Assembly: GCA_030141605.1 (NCBI GenBank)
Contig: JAQGDQ010000821.1
Span: 1 to 35,000 of the forward strand
Direction of reading: 5' to 3'
Length of the DNA: 35,000 nt
DNA from: Tubiluchus corallicola
Lineage: Eukaryota > Priapulida > Priapulimorpha > Priapulimorphida > Tubiluchidae
The notes below the pieces were generated by a model. That model searched no databases, had not been told where the DNA came from, and was given only the letters and a program-made list of their open reading frames with translations. Below are positions 1-10,613 of the stretch, one piece after another; position 1 is the stretch's first letter, and the number at the start of each line of letters is the position of its first letter. Position numbers and translations under genes: made by a program.

Positions 1-470
1 GGTATAGTTTGCAGAATGTGGTAACTGCACTAGGATGGCAGCAGAATGTGGTAACCGCACTAGGATGGCAACACGGGTATAGTTTGCAGAATGTGGTAAC
101 TGCACTAGGATGGCAGCAGAATGTGGTAACCGCACTAGGATGGCAACACGGGTATAGTTTGCAGAATGTGGTAACTGCAGTAGGATGGCAACACAGGTAT
201 AGTTTGCAGAATGTGGTAACTGCACTAGGATGGCAACACAGGTATAGTTTGCAGAATGTGGTAACCGCACTAGGATGGCAACACGGGTATAGTTTGCAGA
301 ATGTGGTAACTGCACTAGGATGGCAACACAGGTATAGTTTGCAGAATGTGGTAACCGCACTAGGATGGCAACACGGGTATAGTTTGCAGAATGTGGTAAC
401 CGCACTAGGATGGCAACACAGGTATAGTTTGCAGAATGTGGTAACCGCACTAGGATGGCAACACAGTGCC
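1..470. repeat. 45-bp tandem repeat built from a 30-bp core
   Basis: The unit runs GGTATAGTTT, GCAGAATGTG, GTAACYGCAC, TAGGATGGCA, ACACR. From 151 onward the units are cleanly 45 bp (151, 196, 241, 286, 331, 376, 421). The first two units, at 1 and 76, are 75 bp because the 30-bp core (GCAGAATG to GATGGCA) is doubled. Both lengths are multiples of three, so one frame stays open for about 170 codons, but that is a by-product of the period. The array lies downstream of the last visible polyamine oxidase exon, so it probably sits in an intron of that gene. It is cut by the left window edge. Confidence 0.95.
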
Positions 471-520
471 ATTTTATTAAGTGGTGCAAATATTTTATAT
501 TATGAGAATTTTCTTTACAC

Positions 521-586
521 TAAGTAATATAATCTTGTATGGAAAGTTTTTTTTGGATGTCCTTCAAAATTCCCTTTTCTCCCCTT
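521..586 (+). repeat. Degenerate fragment of the repeat also found at 6655 and 11332
   Basis: The stretch with AAGTAATATA, TATGGAAAGTTTTT and a TTCCCTTTTCTCCCC tract resembles the interior of the dispersed repeat at 6920-6990 and 11560-11620 (AGTAATATAG, CATGGAAAGT, TTTCCTTTTCTTCC). The match is short and diverged, so this is tentative. Confidence 0.3.
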
Positions 587-587
587 T

Positions 588-724
588 TGAGATTAGAGAG
601 AAAATAGCAAACCGTACCTGGTAACCACATATGCCTTAAACTGAGGTAGAAGTTCCCCTTTGAAATTAGACAGAAAATAGCAAACCGTACCTGTTAATCA
701 CATCTGCTTTAAACTGAGGCAAAG
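588..724 (-). repeat. Two-copy direct duplication spanning the polyamine oxidase exon 3 donor
   Basis: A segment of about 60 bp occurs twice with a 73-bp offset (ACCGTACCTG at 611-620 and at 684-693). Each copy contains, on the minus strand, the last exon bases, the donor ..CAG|GTACGG and the intron start. The copy nearer the exon is the real junction, at 691/690. The other is a decoy 73 nt downstream in the transcript. Splicing at the decoy would read through an in-frame TAA. Confidence 0.75.
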
Positions 725-834
725 GTGGTTGAAATAGCGTCTTTAATTCACTCTTCAAGACTCCTAGAGGAAGTGTAATGATTACATGACTTGTTTGCAA
801 ACGTGTTCCATCCTGACATTCCACTGTTACGCAC
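691..834 (-). CDS. Polyamine oxidase exon 3
   Basis: This exon is 144 nt, with acceptor TCACTCGTAG|GTGCG and donor GATTAACAG|GTACGG. It translates to CVTVECQDGTRLQTSHVI, ITLPLGVLKSELKTLFQPPL, PQFKADVIN, matching the SMOX/PAOX segment VECEDG..HVIVTVPLG..L..FF.PPLP. It starts and ends in phase 2. It was found by reading the minus strand directly; it is too short to stand out as an open frame. Confidence 0.88.
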
Positions 835-3457
835 CTACGAGTGAAAAAAATTCTGTAGTAAATTATCTATTAACAATTAACCTTGGTTAGGAAGCCAAGA
901 GCCATCACCATGCCTTTCCATCATAATGGACAATTGGAAGCCACAAAATGCTTTTATTTAAAATGCATGATGATATTAACAGGCTTTTATTTGTTAAGCA
1001 AGTTCACACATTCAAAACTGTCAACAGTAACACACATTCTATTGGTAATTTTGTCAACAGTAACATGTTTGTTACAGCATACATCCTCATCTTTCTCTGG
1101 CTCTCTCTTGCGTTTTTCTCTTTCTTCATTTTAACAAGTTCATTATCATTGAATTTGCAGCATCGCTGCTCTTGCATTACCTAATCACTACTTTACTTTC
1201 AGCGTTTCTTCCACAAGCTTTCAAAGGCCTTACCAGTAAAACAAATTCTTAGAAAGTAAACCACTTTTTTTATTTTCATAACATCCCATTGTGAGTGATG
1301 AATTATAGTTTTTCTAAAATAATTCTCAAAGATATACGCATGTTAACTCACCTATCATTCTCACCAGTTGTCTGGAGCTTTATTGCTGACACCTGTTTAT
1401 CTAAAAGTATCTTTTCAGTCGGAATTGTGTCCAAGAAGGGCTTCAACAAGTGGCTAAAAGAGGGTTTCAATTCTGTGAACGGCTGTCCGGGACACTCCTT
1501 GTATGCATTATATCCGTCGAGGTGGAGAACATCCATAGTGTCACAAGCACTGTCCGTATTCTCCAGGAATCTGACCCAACGATAAATTCCACGGGCAAGT
1601 TTGGCTTCTTTCTCGTTCAATTTTAAACCTTTCAATTTCTCTTCAAACTGCTCTCTAAAGAAATGCCCGGGTGAAGAATATCCGTGCTGGCCGGCCGGCA
1701 ATTTGCTCATGCTAGTCTCTATATTGTCGATCATCATTATCACCTTTTCTAAAAGCTTACAAGGAACTTCCGTACCGTCAGACATCATGAACAGGTCATT
1801 GTCATCATCCCAGTAACCAGTTACATTCTTGTAAAGTTTTTCGAGCATGCCCAAAGGCTTAATCAGCTTCAGTTTTGCTGCCATGTCGTAGACGGGGTTG
1901 CCTTCTTGCCCGTGTATGAATTGCGCACCTAGTTCAACATACCCATTACCTAGAAGAGAAATAAAAAATAAAATGCAAGGTTTTTAAGTGGCCATTGACG
2001 AAAGATAGTTAGATGAAACGCGTGTAACGAGCAATATGTTTCTCCTCCTTCAACACCTCCCCCGGAATGGTTTTTCTACAAGCGTCTTATAGAAAATTGG
2101 GAGAATTGGGTGGATGGATATACATAATGGGATGGGATGATATGGTGTATTGTTACATTGTGGATTGCTGTTGTGGGTTTATGTACTGAATCCTTTTGTG
2201 AAGTTTGGTGAGCAAGATGTCATCCTACCAAAACTAAATAATGTTAATGATTATATACATACAGCAGGGATGAGAATTTTCCGCGGATACACAGAATTCG
2301 GAGTTTCTGGAAGACCAGTAGTGCCATTTTTGTAAATCGCGTAAATTCGTTGAGAAATTTTTTACGGACCCAGTACATTATTTCACAAACTGACCGCTAG
2401 TTGGCAGGCCGTCACTTTGTTTACATCACGTACATCAGTGTAACCACGTGTATATCTCTGTGTATAAAAATATAGAATCAATTGTGTGGAGTTATTTGAG
2501 TCAATTGCAGACAGTTTTTAATTACTTTTGCATAGGAGCTGCCAGTACTTAGGTGTTTTTGAGACAATTAGGTATCATGTATCCTTGATAGTGGGGTGTT
2601 TTAAATTATGCATGAAACAAGGTAATTGATATTTTAAGTCCACTTAGAGACTCTCTATGGTCACAAAATTGCAATTTGTTGCTGGCTCCCCTTGAACTCC
2701 ATTGGGGGCCTAGGTGGCCCCAAACCCCCGCAGCCTGTTTCAGAGTTTTTTGCAATTTGTCATTCTCATCCCTGATACATACATACAGTAAACTCTGTAT
2801 AAATCGACCCGTTATAACTGGAATTCTTGCGTACCTCGAGCTGATTTCATGGAATGCATTTTCCCCTTCGTTTTTCTTTTCTTACAAACATCAGATAACT
2901 CGAAATCTGTAACTCGAATAATCGTGTAACACAAACTGAATTCCTGGCATAATTCATAAGATCTATTTGAAATTATATTGCCTATCTCGAACTTGAGCGC
3001 GATGCCTCTTTGCACATTACCATGGTCACTGCATGCAGCGACATATTTCCGGGAAAATTACAGTGAGCACGCAAGCACTGTGTCAAGCGATCTCACTGTT
3101 CATTGTTGGTGACAATGCGGCCGAGAAAAAACTGAAAAACGCAAGTAAACCTCTGGACTGCAGAGGAAGAAGTGAGAGAAAGGGAGAGAGAAAGAGAGAT
3201 AGAGAGAGAAGAGAAAAAAAACATCACAGCAAAACTGACCTCTGCCAGGCAAGTAACCAAAAAAGTAGCACATTATACCTAACAGAAGATGACTTACCAT
3301 ACGGAACACTGTAAATCCTTCCACCAATTCTGTCTGTTGCTTCAACAATGAGAATGTCATTAATACCAGTTTTGATTAAGTGTTCAGCTGCTGCAAGGCC
3401 AGCTATACCAGCTCCAATAATCACCAACTCAGTAGAAATCTGGTAACAGCTGTCCAT
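691..3457 (-). CDS. Polyamine oxidase, spermine oxidase/N1-acetylpolyamine oxidase family; 5' part, three exons
   Basis: This encodes a flavin amine oxidase that oxidises spermine or acetylated polyamines, releasing hydrogen peroxide and an aminoaldehyde. The coding parts 3457-3298, 1949-1352 and 834-691 join in frame (phases 1 and 2) into about 300 residues, and the rest lies beyond the left edge. Visible motifs are a Rossmann FAD fingerprint GAGIAG at residues 15-20, the ribose-binding acid in IVEAT at 39, IGGR at 44-47, and VELGAQFIHG at 58-67 with the conserved His. There is a central substrate domain, then LLDKQVSAIKL and SHVIITLPLGVL, a segment typical of both SMOX and PAOX. SMOX and PAOX features are mixed, and the C-terminus (peroxisomal signal or not) is missing, so I assign no symbol. 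Start chosen: ATG at 3457, directly before the FAD domain. Confidence 0.9.
835..1351 (-). other. Polyamine oxidase intron 2
   Basis: This is an AT-rich intron of 517 bp. I see no further exon, repeat family or RNA gene in it. Two short plus-strand open frames have no recognisable content. Confidence 0.6.
1352..1949 (-). CDS. Polyamine oxidase exon 2 (substrate domain)
   Basis: It enters at TTCTCTTCTAG|GTAATGG and leaves at GAATGATAG|GTGAGT. At 598 nt it runs from phase 1 to phase 2, so it joins both neighbours without a frame break. It encodes NGYVELGAQFIHGQEGNPVY, then a substrate region with TMDVLHLDGYNAYKECPGQP, aligned to the SMOX segment that ends in an HSMD-type motif. The open frame's first Met (1884) is internal, not a start. 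Confidence 0.9.
2265..2774 (+). mobile_element. hAT-type MITE, CAGGGATGAG family, copy 1
   Basis: This 510-bp element runs from CAGGGATGAGAATTTTCCGC to GTCATTCTCATCCCTG, with terminal inverted repeats of about 13 bp. Its interior matches the copies at 11821, 23460 and 29035 (for example ACGGACCCAGTACATTATTT and GTATCATGTATCCTTGATAG). It has no coding capacity. CAG-type ends plus the 8-bp duplication seen at copy 4 point to hAT. The flanks here are ATACATAC-rich on both sides, so a duplication cannot be delimited. It lies in polyamine oxidase intron 1, antisense to the gene. Confidence 0.85.
2785..3010. mobile_element. Possible pogo/Tigger-like repeat fragment
   Basis: CAGTAAACTCTGTATAAATC followed by CCGTTATAACTGG and later AACTCGAAATCTGTAACTCG resembles the start of pogo/Tigger-type elements, whose ends read CAGTA.. 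with interspersed TCGA-like motifs. I could not find the opposite inverted end, so it may be one-ended or a coincidence. Confidence 0.3.
3163..3225 (+). repeat. AG-rich low-complexity tract
   Basis: A purine run of GAGA/AAGAG steps ends in a run of A. It is simple sequence with no unit above a few bases. Confidence 0.7.
3298..3457 (-). CDS. Polyamine oxidase exon 1 (start codon, FAD-binding fingerprint)
   Basis: It encodes MDSCYQ to VPYG, including GAGIAG and IGGRIYS, and ends CCGTATG|GTAAGTCA, a strong donor (phase 1). An upstream in-frame Met at 3514 would add 19 residues that look unrelated to the family. A possible 3' splice site (TTTTGCAAAG, exon from 3461) just before the ATG and a donor-like TTCAG|GTAAAT near 4085 allow a 5' UTR intron; this is unproven. 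Confidence 0.88.
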
Positions 3458-6400
3458 GTTCCTTTGCAAAAGGTTAAAAAATAAAACTCTATTTCTAACA
3501 ATAAGGGTCTGCAAATTACACCATAATACAGCGTTGTTTACATTAAGAGTTTAAAATGCTTAATTTTCAGTTTTGTAAAGCACTAAAACACGTCTGGAAT
3601 GATCATTAAACTTGTCTAAATAGTTTTCTAAACATGAATCTAAAATTCCATGAGAGTTTTATTGAACTGCTTAGTGTTGTAAAGAATTTGTTACAACAAA
3701 CAAGCAATTCATTGGCCCAAGGACTGAAATCAGACTTTATACTTGTAAATAAAGAATCTTTATTACTTAGCATATACATGTGGAAATTACAGTACACAAT
3801 AATTTGGATGCATACAGTTCGAACGTAAAAGCATAGCTTGACAAGCCAAATTATGCCACAACGAGTCCATTATCACTGACAGGCTAGTTTTATACAGGTA
3901 TTCATTCTCATGAAATTCACCTACCAATATGTGCAATCACATTACTTAATTTATTTAACTTAACTTTCCATCTTCACATTTTTTTTTAAAAAAGCTTTTA
4001 CATATTCTGCATGGTATTTAATGCATGTCGAGATAAATAAAGACTATGTTATGCTGATTACGTACAAGTATTTGAATAAATTTACCTGAACTTTGAGCAA
4101 ACTTGTCTACACAAAACTTTCAGTTTACGCACCCAACAGCATGGCCAGATTCACGCCGACCTGTAACCAGCAATAAGGGTGATCCTGCCCCGAAATTTCT
4201 CCGGTGTTTGTTCACTTGTGATTTTTTACCACTTCGCTTTTTAACAGAAATTTTCCGTTTTGGCTTAAAAATTAAACAGTATCTTATTTACTAAATTTCA
4301 GCTCCCATTAAGTTGTGTCTGTCGAATCTAGTCTTCCCGAAAAGCCACCATTGTTTTCTGTCGTTAACAACAACAGGCAAAACAGCTTGGCAACCAGAAA
4401 ACAATCACCGTCTTTGCGTCCTTAACAACAGCAACGTTGCTGACACCGTCCATTACGTCTTCTTGGCGAGTCAGGGAAGCGTTTCTATTTCTCTGTGACT
4501 CTGTCACTTCGCAATTGCTTCACAAACCATAACAGAAATGTCTGTCTTTTTATTCTTAGCAGTTATTATTACTGTATACGAGGCATTTAGTTCTGCTAGT
4601 GACTAATCCTATAAGATTTCAACGCTGTGTTTTTTAGCTAACTTTTTGCTATTGTAATTACTGTGATTTGTTGTCCCGTGTAATTGGTTTTTAACTTTCA
4701 CTGACTCAACATAAAAATTACTGTTAGCATTTCATTAGAAAAAAGAAATAATCAATGATTAACCATAATTACAGTGAGCATTGCCATATAAGGCAAAATT
4801 TTATTTTAGCATAGCTGAATTAATACATATTGGACTTCAAAAATACCATTATTATCAATACATGAATTTTCACATTTATACATTTTTTTATTTTTTGAGC
4901 CACCGCATGCTAATGTACATTTCCACTTAAATACCTTGTTAAAGCCACTTAAGTAAATTATATGCTCTTATTATTAATAATTCAACAGAGAGGGTCTCAT
5001 AAAATGCGAAAGGAATAAAAATAAACAGATGCATAATGAAAAAGATCAGAAACAAGGATGATATTGTCACCTGAAACTGAGAAGATGTATGGACACATAG
5101 AAACATTACTGTTAAGAGCAATTATATTCCAAATCATTTTTAATGACTGAATTTCAAGATAAGATACTTTGTCAGTAGCATACTAATACAAATTGTGAGC
5201 TAAACACTGACTAGTCTGTTACTGGGGGAAAACAGTAGATTAAAAAATGGCTATTAATGATGCAATCATGACATTTTAAAAAAGAAATCCATACAATACT
5301 GAAACATTACATAATGTTCATAAATTTTATTATTACTACATAATTCACATGCATAAGACCAACGGATACAATGAAGCGTCTTTATAATTTATAAAATGTA
5401 TTGTTGAAAAATAAAATCTAGACAAAAAACTAAAATTGTTACGTTTCAATGTCACAACATATTTGAACTCAATGTCAAAACTCAAAACAAAAACGAACAG
5501 TTTATGTTCCACAATCTTTACTATTCCTCTGCTGCACCTAACTTTGTCAAACTTTGAATGGTGTTGTCTTGTTTTTCAAGCAAATCTTGGTGAAATGTGG
5601 CACATTTCACTTAAAGGAAAACCGGAGAATTGTTTAGACGCAATCTCATTTTAATTTACTGTCCAAAATATACATTTTCTTGCCCTTAAAAGTTAACAAT
5701 TGTTTCTTATATTTGAATAATTAGCTTAGAAAGTTAATTAACGGCAACCGAACACAGCTATTGCTTACGTCAGAAACTAACCACAATTTGTGCAATAGCA
5801 GGTGTCTTAACTTGTGTTCCAAGCACGTTTGCGTAAGTGTTACTGCTTAAATGCGAGAAGTCACGAAGATGGACTCTACATCATATGATATCAGAAACTA
5901 ACACTGCAGTTCATGATCATGCTTATCACGGCACCGCCTCTATTTGTCGGCCGCGCGAATGTGACAAAAAAGTGCAGTTGCCAATCTTAGTAAATTCACT
6001 GAGCTGCATATAACTTTGAAAGTTTAACAAAATTTGAGTATCCAAGGTAATTATTATTTAACCTAAGTTTTGATTTAAAAAACCTCTATAGTAGTTTTCA
6101 ATATTTTAGAGCATTCTTTATTCTGAACTAACGTTTACACAATCGTCCAGTTTTCTTTTAAATTACATTTGACTGTAGGGAAAATGTGCTACGGATGCTT
6201 TCACGTTGCACGTGCTGTATAGATATGGAATGCGGTATTCAAGTTAGCTAAGTTACTAGCTGAACATAATAAATGTATGTAAGGTGGACATTTGAAAAAA
6301 TGCAAAGCTGTTTGCAGTATATTCTCTGCAGTAGTTTGGCAGAGGATACAGCAGACAGCATTTTTAAAGACTGACTCTTCATTACGATTCAGTAATAATG

Positions 6401-6654
6401 CCCACTTGCTACTAGAATGTAAATCTAGAGCTATTCTGGCAAATCCTTGTTACATAATATCCTCACCATTGGGTAAAATAGATTAGCTGCTTTAAAACAC
6501 AAGAAAACCTTCTACTTACATAAGGCTTGAAAAATTCCTCCTGAAATTTTATATCACTTACATACTGCCTTTTTACATAAAGGACTTCAATTGGCAAGCA
6601 CGCTGTATAAAACACGTAAATTTAAACTCCAGCAGTGACAGTTAGACTCAGACA
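3458..6654. other. Intergenic region upstream of the polyamine oxidase gene
   Basis: About 3.2 kb lies between two minus-strand genes. A less AT-rich patch near 4100-4500 could be the polyamine oxidase promoter or a 5' UTR exon (donor-like site near 4085). The rest is AT-rich. Short open frames here lack homology, codon character or splice context, and I see no gene. Confidence 0.5.
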
Positions 6655-7174
6655 TTGTGACGATAAGTCATTTGAAAAGAGTTTATATAACATTGTGTAA
6701 AGTTTGAAAAACAATCAGAGCATTCGTAGGGCACACGTCACTAACCGAGTAAAATTTTAAATAACTATATCTTGTCAATAAGATTAAAAATACGTTGTTA
6801 GTGAGTGGTGCACCCTGGAGGGCGAGCCAGTGACATTTTACCAATTGGTGAAAACATTTTAAATAATTGAAAATTTTCTTTTCTAGTTACTTAAGTCTTT
6901 CCAGCAGGCAAACAAAATGCTAAGTAATATAGATTTGCATGGAAAGTATTTAGGGACATAATTTAATGTTTCCTTTTCTTCCACTGATTTATGTTTCCGT
7001 AGTGATGTTATGTAATGGCGCCGTCGGAACAGTATTGCGGGAGATTTAAATTGAAAACAAACAAAATTCCATTCAACGCCAGTAAGATATACGCATAAAA
7101 ATGCTGTAAAGTAGTATAATTTTTAAGGCGATTTTTCTGAAGCCTACTTCAGGTACCCGTTTTCTTGTCCTTTA
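6655..7174 (+). repeat. Dispersed repeat, copy 1 (about 500 bp)
   Basis: The block matches 11332-11811 along its length: GTTTGAAAAACAATCAGAGC, GTGAGTGGTGCACC, AAGTCTTTCCAGCAGG, TTTGCATGGAAAGT, GGAACAGTATTG and GGCGATTTTTCTGAA appear in order in both. No terminal repeats or coding capacity are visible, so I cannot class it. It ends about 50 bp from the CYB5R4-like stop codon. Confidence 0.7.
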
Positions 7175-7224
7175 GGTCCACCAATAGTATTGGTATATAG
7201 TATTAGTATTCTCCTTTAAGAGAT

Positions 7225-8886
7225 TCAAAAAGAAAATATATGGACATCGTCTTGTGTATATCCCAGCTTTTCTAGATATCCCTGAGTTTCACTGGTAAAT
7301 GGGGTAGGACCACAAACACACACTAATGTATTGCCGTCATTATTATTCGCAGGAATCACTCTGCTGACTATGTCTAATCTAACTCTACCAGTTAGGCCTG
7401 CCCATTTTTCACTATCCGATGACAAGACGTAAGTAACACGAAAGTGGCCGTTGGACGCTGCCTCCAATTCATCCAGTTGATCTTTCCACAGAATGTCACG
7501 CTCAGTTTTGTTGAAGAAAACCAAGTGTACCTGCTGTTGCCCTGTAAACTTTTCAATTAATACCCTGTTTATCAAGCGAATCATCGGCGTGAATCCCGTC
7601 CCGGCTGCAAACATGACTAGACTCTTGCACTCATCCAAGCGACTTAGTTGAAAATTTCCTGCAAAAGAGCTGATTTCTATCGATTCGCCCACCTTCAATT
7701 TACCGATTTCCGGAGACATGATTCCATTTGGATATATTTTTATCATCAGGCAGAGAGAATCTGTGCTGAATTGGTCAGCTTTGAGCGAAGGAAGGACTAC
7801 TGTAAATGGTCTACTTGTTTCAATGCCATTAATGTCTTTTTTCAGGTAAACATGGCACCCTATTGGCGTATACATCCTAGAACCAGCAGGCAAAGCAAAC
7901 TCGAATAACCATGTGTCGTGAGTAACCGCAACCTTCTTGGCAAGAGTAGCTAGTCTACAGCCTAAATTGAGTGAGGTAGTTTTTTCCCAAGTGTTGTGAT
8001 CGTCAAGGTTTTTACCAATATCAGCCCAATTTTTATTTTCAGTTTTATAAAATTTGATATGCACGGTCCCATTACCTTTCACGCTGAAAACATATTCATC
8101 TTTAACATAATCTTCTAATTCAAAATGTATCCTAAACGTATGATTGCGGCAAAAGCAGGACAGTTTCAAGTCTCTGTCAGTTTTATCGATAATAAAATGT
8201 TGATGGTTTATTTCCTCCCAGTCAGTGTAGACCATAATAGTCAGTTCCTCTTCCGTCTGCATCCAGCGATGCTGAGGTTTTGGATTCTTCGATGCAAAAT
8301 CTGTACTAAAAGGAATAGCAAAACCAGAATTAGATGATAACGAAGCGAGCGAGTTGTTAAGGGACCTGAGTTTTTGTGATCTTAGCGCGCCTGGAATGCC
8401 CACCATTTTCCCAACAAGGCACTTGTTCAGCATGGTATCGATGTTTATCCACCGGTGAACTTCGTTGAACAATTCCGTGCCATCCTGACCCGCGCCTCGC
8501 ATCAGTTCGTCAACACCGCCGGGATGAAAATCCACGTAAGCCGTTACGTTATAAACGTTTCCTTTCAAGCACATCCAGCAATCGTCCACCTTGTTATGCT
8601 TCTTCAGCTCTTCAGGGGTGACATCCATATATTGGCCTCCAAGCCCGGTAAGATCTTTACTGCTTGCTCCCAGCCTCACCCAGTCCATCAGAGAGAATCC
8701 AGGCTTTAGGGCTACTTTCTTGCTTCTTTCCAAGGACACGGGAACACCCAAAGAGGGGTTCTGCGATACGGCCAACTGGCCGGATGCAGGACGTTGCGGA
8801 GACGTGGCATCTGGTACCGTTAGGCTGATGGTGCTACCAGACGTAGTCTTGACAATTGCCTTATCGCTTTGCGGAACATTCAACAT
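7225..8886 (-). CDS. CYB5R4: Cytochrome b5 reductase 4 (NCB5OR-like), single exon, 553 residues
   Basis: This is a soluble flavohemoprotein that passes electrons from NAD(P)H through FAD to a b5 heme. In animals it is linked to ER redox and fatty-acid desaturation. Domains in order: a divergent leader with the family's SLMDWVRL at 65-72; cytochrome b5 at about 86-163 with heme ligands in HPGG (His121) and VHRW (His144); a CS-type domain at about 207-300; and a b5-reductase domain at about 310-553 with RPFTVV at 359-364 (usual form RPYTP), FAAGTGFTPM at 426-435 and CGPTPF at 525-530. The start is ATG at 8886: it gives MLNVP as in human CYB5R4, has A at -3, and is the first in-frame ATG. The 90 nt of open frame upstream begin after a TAA with GTG. 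The human protein is about 521 residues. The gene is unbroken by introns, unlike its vertebrate counterpart. Confidence 0.93.
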   Translation of the reverse strand: MLNVPQSDKAIVKTTSGSTISLTVPDATSPQRPASGQLAVSQNPSLGVPVSLERSKKVALKPGFSLMDWVRLGASSKDLTGLGGQYMDVTPEELKKHNKVDDCWMCLKGNVYNVTAYVDFHPGGVDELMRGAGQDGTELFNEVHRWINIDTMLNKCLVGKMVGIPGALRSQKLRSLNNSLASLSSNSGFAIPFSTDFASKNPKPQHRWMQTEEELTIMVYTDWEEINHQHFIIDKTDRDLKLSCFCRNHTFRIHFELEDYVKDEYVFSVKGNGTVHIKFYKTENKNWADIGKNLDDHNTWEKTTSLNLGCRLATLAKKVAVTHDTWLFEFALPAGSRMYTPIGCHVYLKKDINGIETSRPFTVVLPSLKADQFSTDSLCLMIKIYPNGIMSPEIGKLKVGESIEISSFAGNFQLSRLDECKSLVMFAAGTGFTPMIRLINRVLIEKFTGQQQVHLVFFNKTERDILWKDQLDELEAASNGHFRVTYVLSSDSEKWAGLTGRVRLDIVSRVIPANNNDGNTLVCVCGPTPFTSETQGYLEKLGYTQDDVHIFSF

Positions 8887-8976
8887 GTTTTCGAGCTTTT
8901 CATTTTCTTGATCAGTAACAAGTGGGAGCACCACCGCATGGGTGGGAGATGACGTTGAGCACCCCAGTTTTGCCAC

Positions 8977-9021
8977 TTATAAGAAGCTTAACAGTATAAT
9001 CAAAATTAAATAAAGCTTCAT
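8977..9021 (-). other. Upstream ORF of 14 codons before CYB5R4-like gene
   Basis: ATG at 9021 opens a hydrophobic peptide (MKLYLILIILLSFL) ending in TAA at 8979-8977. It is in the same frame as CYB5R4, so the two are separated by this stop and 30 further sense codons before ATG 8886. Whether it is transcribed is unknown. Confidence 0.3.
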
Positions 9022-10613
9022 TACACTTTGGTCTTTTCTCGGCAGCAAATATTTTGGTGTTCAGGTGACAAACTGCTGTCCAATCATCTCACAAAATCTA
9101 AAAAAGAAGTATTATAAAAACAAGGCTTTCGATTTAGGATAATTTAAAAAAGTACGCAGATGCGAAATATTTCCCCCGAAGACTAGATGACTGTATCATC
9201 TGTATGGTTGTTCATCGCCACGTCTCTATAACTCTGTATTAAACTATACTGTACATTTTGGCAATATGACTAACAGGAAAGAGAAAAACAAAGAAACTGA
9301 ATTGAATCCACTAGCAATCATTCTCACAATTCTGCTGCTAGTACTACTCACTAAAAGGTGTATTGCTGTTCCTGAGTTGTCGCTGGACCTAGCTTCAACG
9401 GTTATTATTATTCTTACGAACTATGCCAAGGTAACTAGCAGTGTCAATACTACTACTATTACTAGACCTAACTAAGGCAAGAAAAAAAGTAAAAACTACT
9501 GCTGTCAAAAATGTAGCGGTAAATTACCATAAGACTATAACTGTGTAAGAAACTAGGTACCTCACGCAGAGTTAGATTGGTTTTACACATTCTCTTGCAA
9601 TAATAAAACATTAAATGTTCTAAAGTAATTCCAATGAAATGAAAAGTATTGAAACATGAGTTTTTTCCTTTGAGAAATTTGTTACAATAAGGTGTTTCTT
9701 TTGTCGTGTGGGTTGACATGACGGTCTTTTTCAGAGATTTCCCCTATTGTTTTTGACGAATGGAGAGAGAAAGTGGTAAAGTACGTGATGATATTACTTT
9801 CGCTAATTATTAATTTTTTAAAACGTCACATGATAAATAGGATACGCCGTAATTAACCGATTACGTCCCTGGTTAATTAAAAATTTAAACAATTGCACTT
9901 AAGAGCCACACAGGCATTAATTGCAGAACGTAGTCATAGAGTAAAAAGTCTTTATTAATTAGCCAAAATCGATGCCGATTTTTATGGCTATAGAGGGCCC
10001 ATGCCACGATCAAGCAGTTCCGTGTAGAAAATTAGAAATGTGTAGTAGATTTCAGAAACTTGCATGACGGATATTGGCTTTTAAAGCATTGTTATCTCGA
10101 AGCCCTAAATCGCTTTGAATTAGGTGCTAGCGACACTCTAAACTATACCACTTGTTCGGTGAGAAAAAAACATGCTGTTGTAGTTGATGCTTGTGTAAGA
10201 ACAGTTTCTTAGAGTGACCGCGAGTGGACTGTAGATGTTCAGTTTTCAATAGTTTCAACAACTAATTTAAAGAAATTGTGGGAAGATAGCAAACTATACT
10301 TGAGTAACCTGGTATGGGCCGCTTGTATACGCTTTGCAGTGTGTAGTAGGATAAGGTCCGAACGGGTTAGAACAGCAACTTTTTAGTAGACAAATTTAAT
10401 TAGAAGTTTTTGGAAACATTTTGGCACTAGGAGAAGATGTGCTGAGGAAAATAACTTTAGCATAAATTTTAGCGAAGGGGGTTCCAATCAGTTCACTGAA
10501 AAAAGGTGAGAGAAGAGCTTACAATTATGGCAGAATTATGTTATACAGCTAATATGTTTTTGAACAATAAACCACGACCTTATTTTGAAAACTGGATGAG
10601 TGATATGTATAAT
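9022..10613. other. Intergenic region between the head-to-head genes
   Basis: This AT-rich DNA lies upstream of both the CYB5R4-like gene (minus) and WDR11 (plus). A 69-codon frame at 9266-9475 shows no homology or exon context. I see no RNA gene. Promoters of both genes should lie between here and 12412. Confidence 0.45.

Larger units (their letters stand above)
1950..3297 (-). other. Polyamine oxidase intron 1
   Basis: This intron holds a complete CAGGGATGAG-family MITE (2265-2774), a pogo-like repeat end and an AG-rich tract, listed separately. The stretch 1950-2264 shows nothing recognisable. Confidence 0.7.

Noticed and set aside
9-527. 172-codon frame with a repeating NVVTALGWQ motif
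   Set aside because: It is the translation of the 45-bp and 30-bp repeats, both multiples of three. There is no unique coding flank or splice context.
8887-8976. N-terminal extension of CYB5R4 from 8976
   Set aside because: The codon at 8976 is GTG directly after a TAA. The first ATG (8886) gives the same start residues as human CYB5R4.
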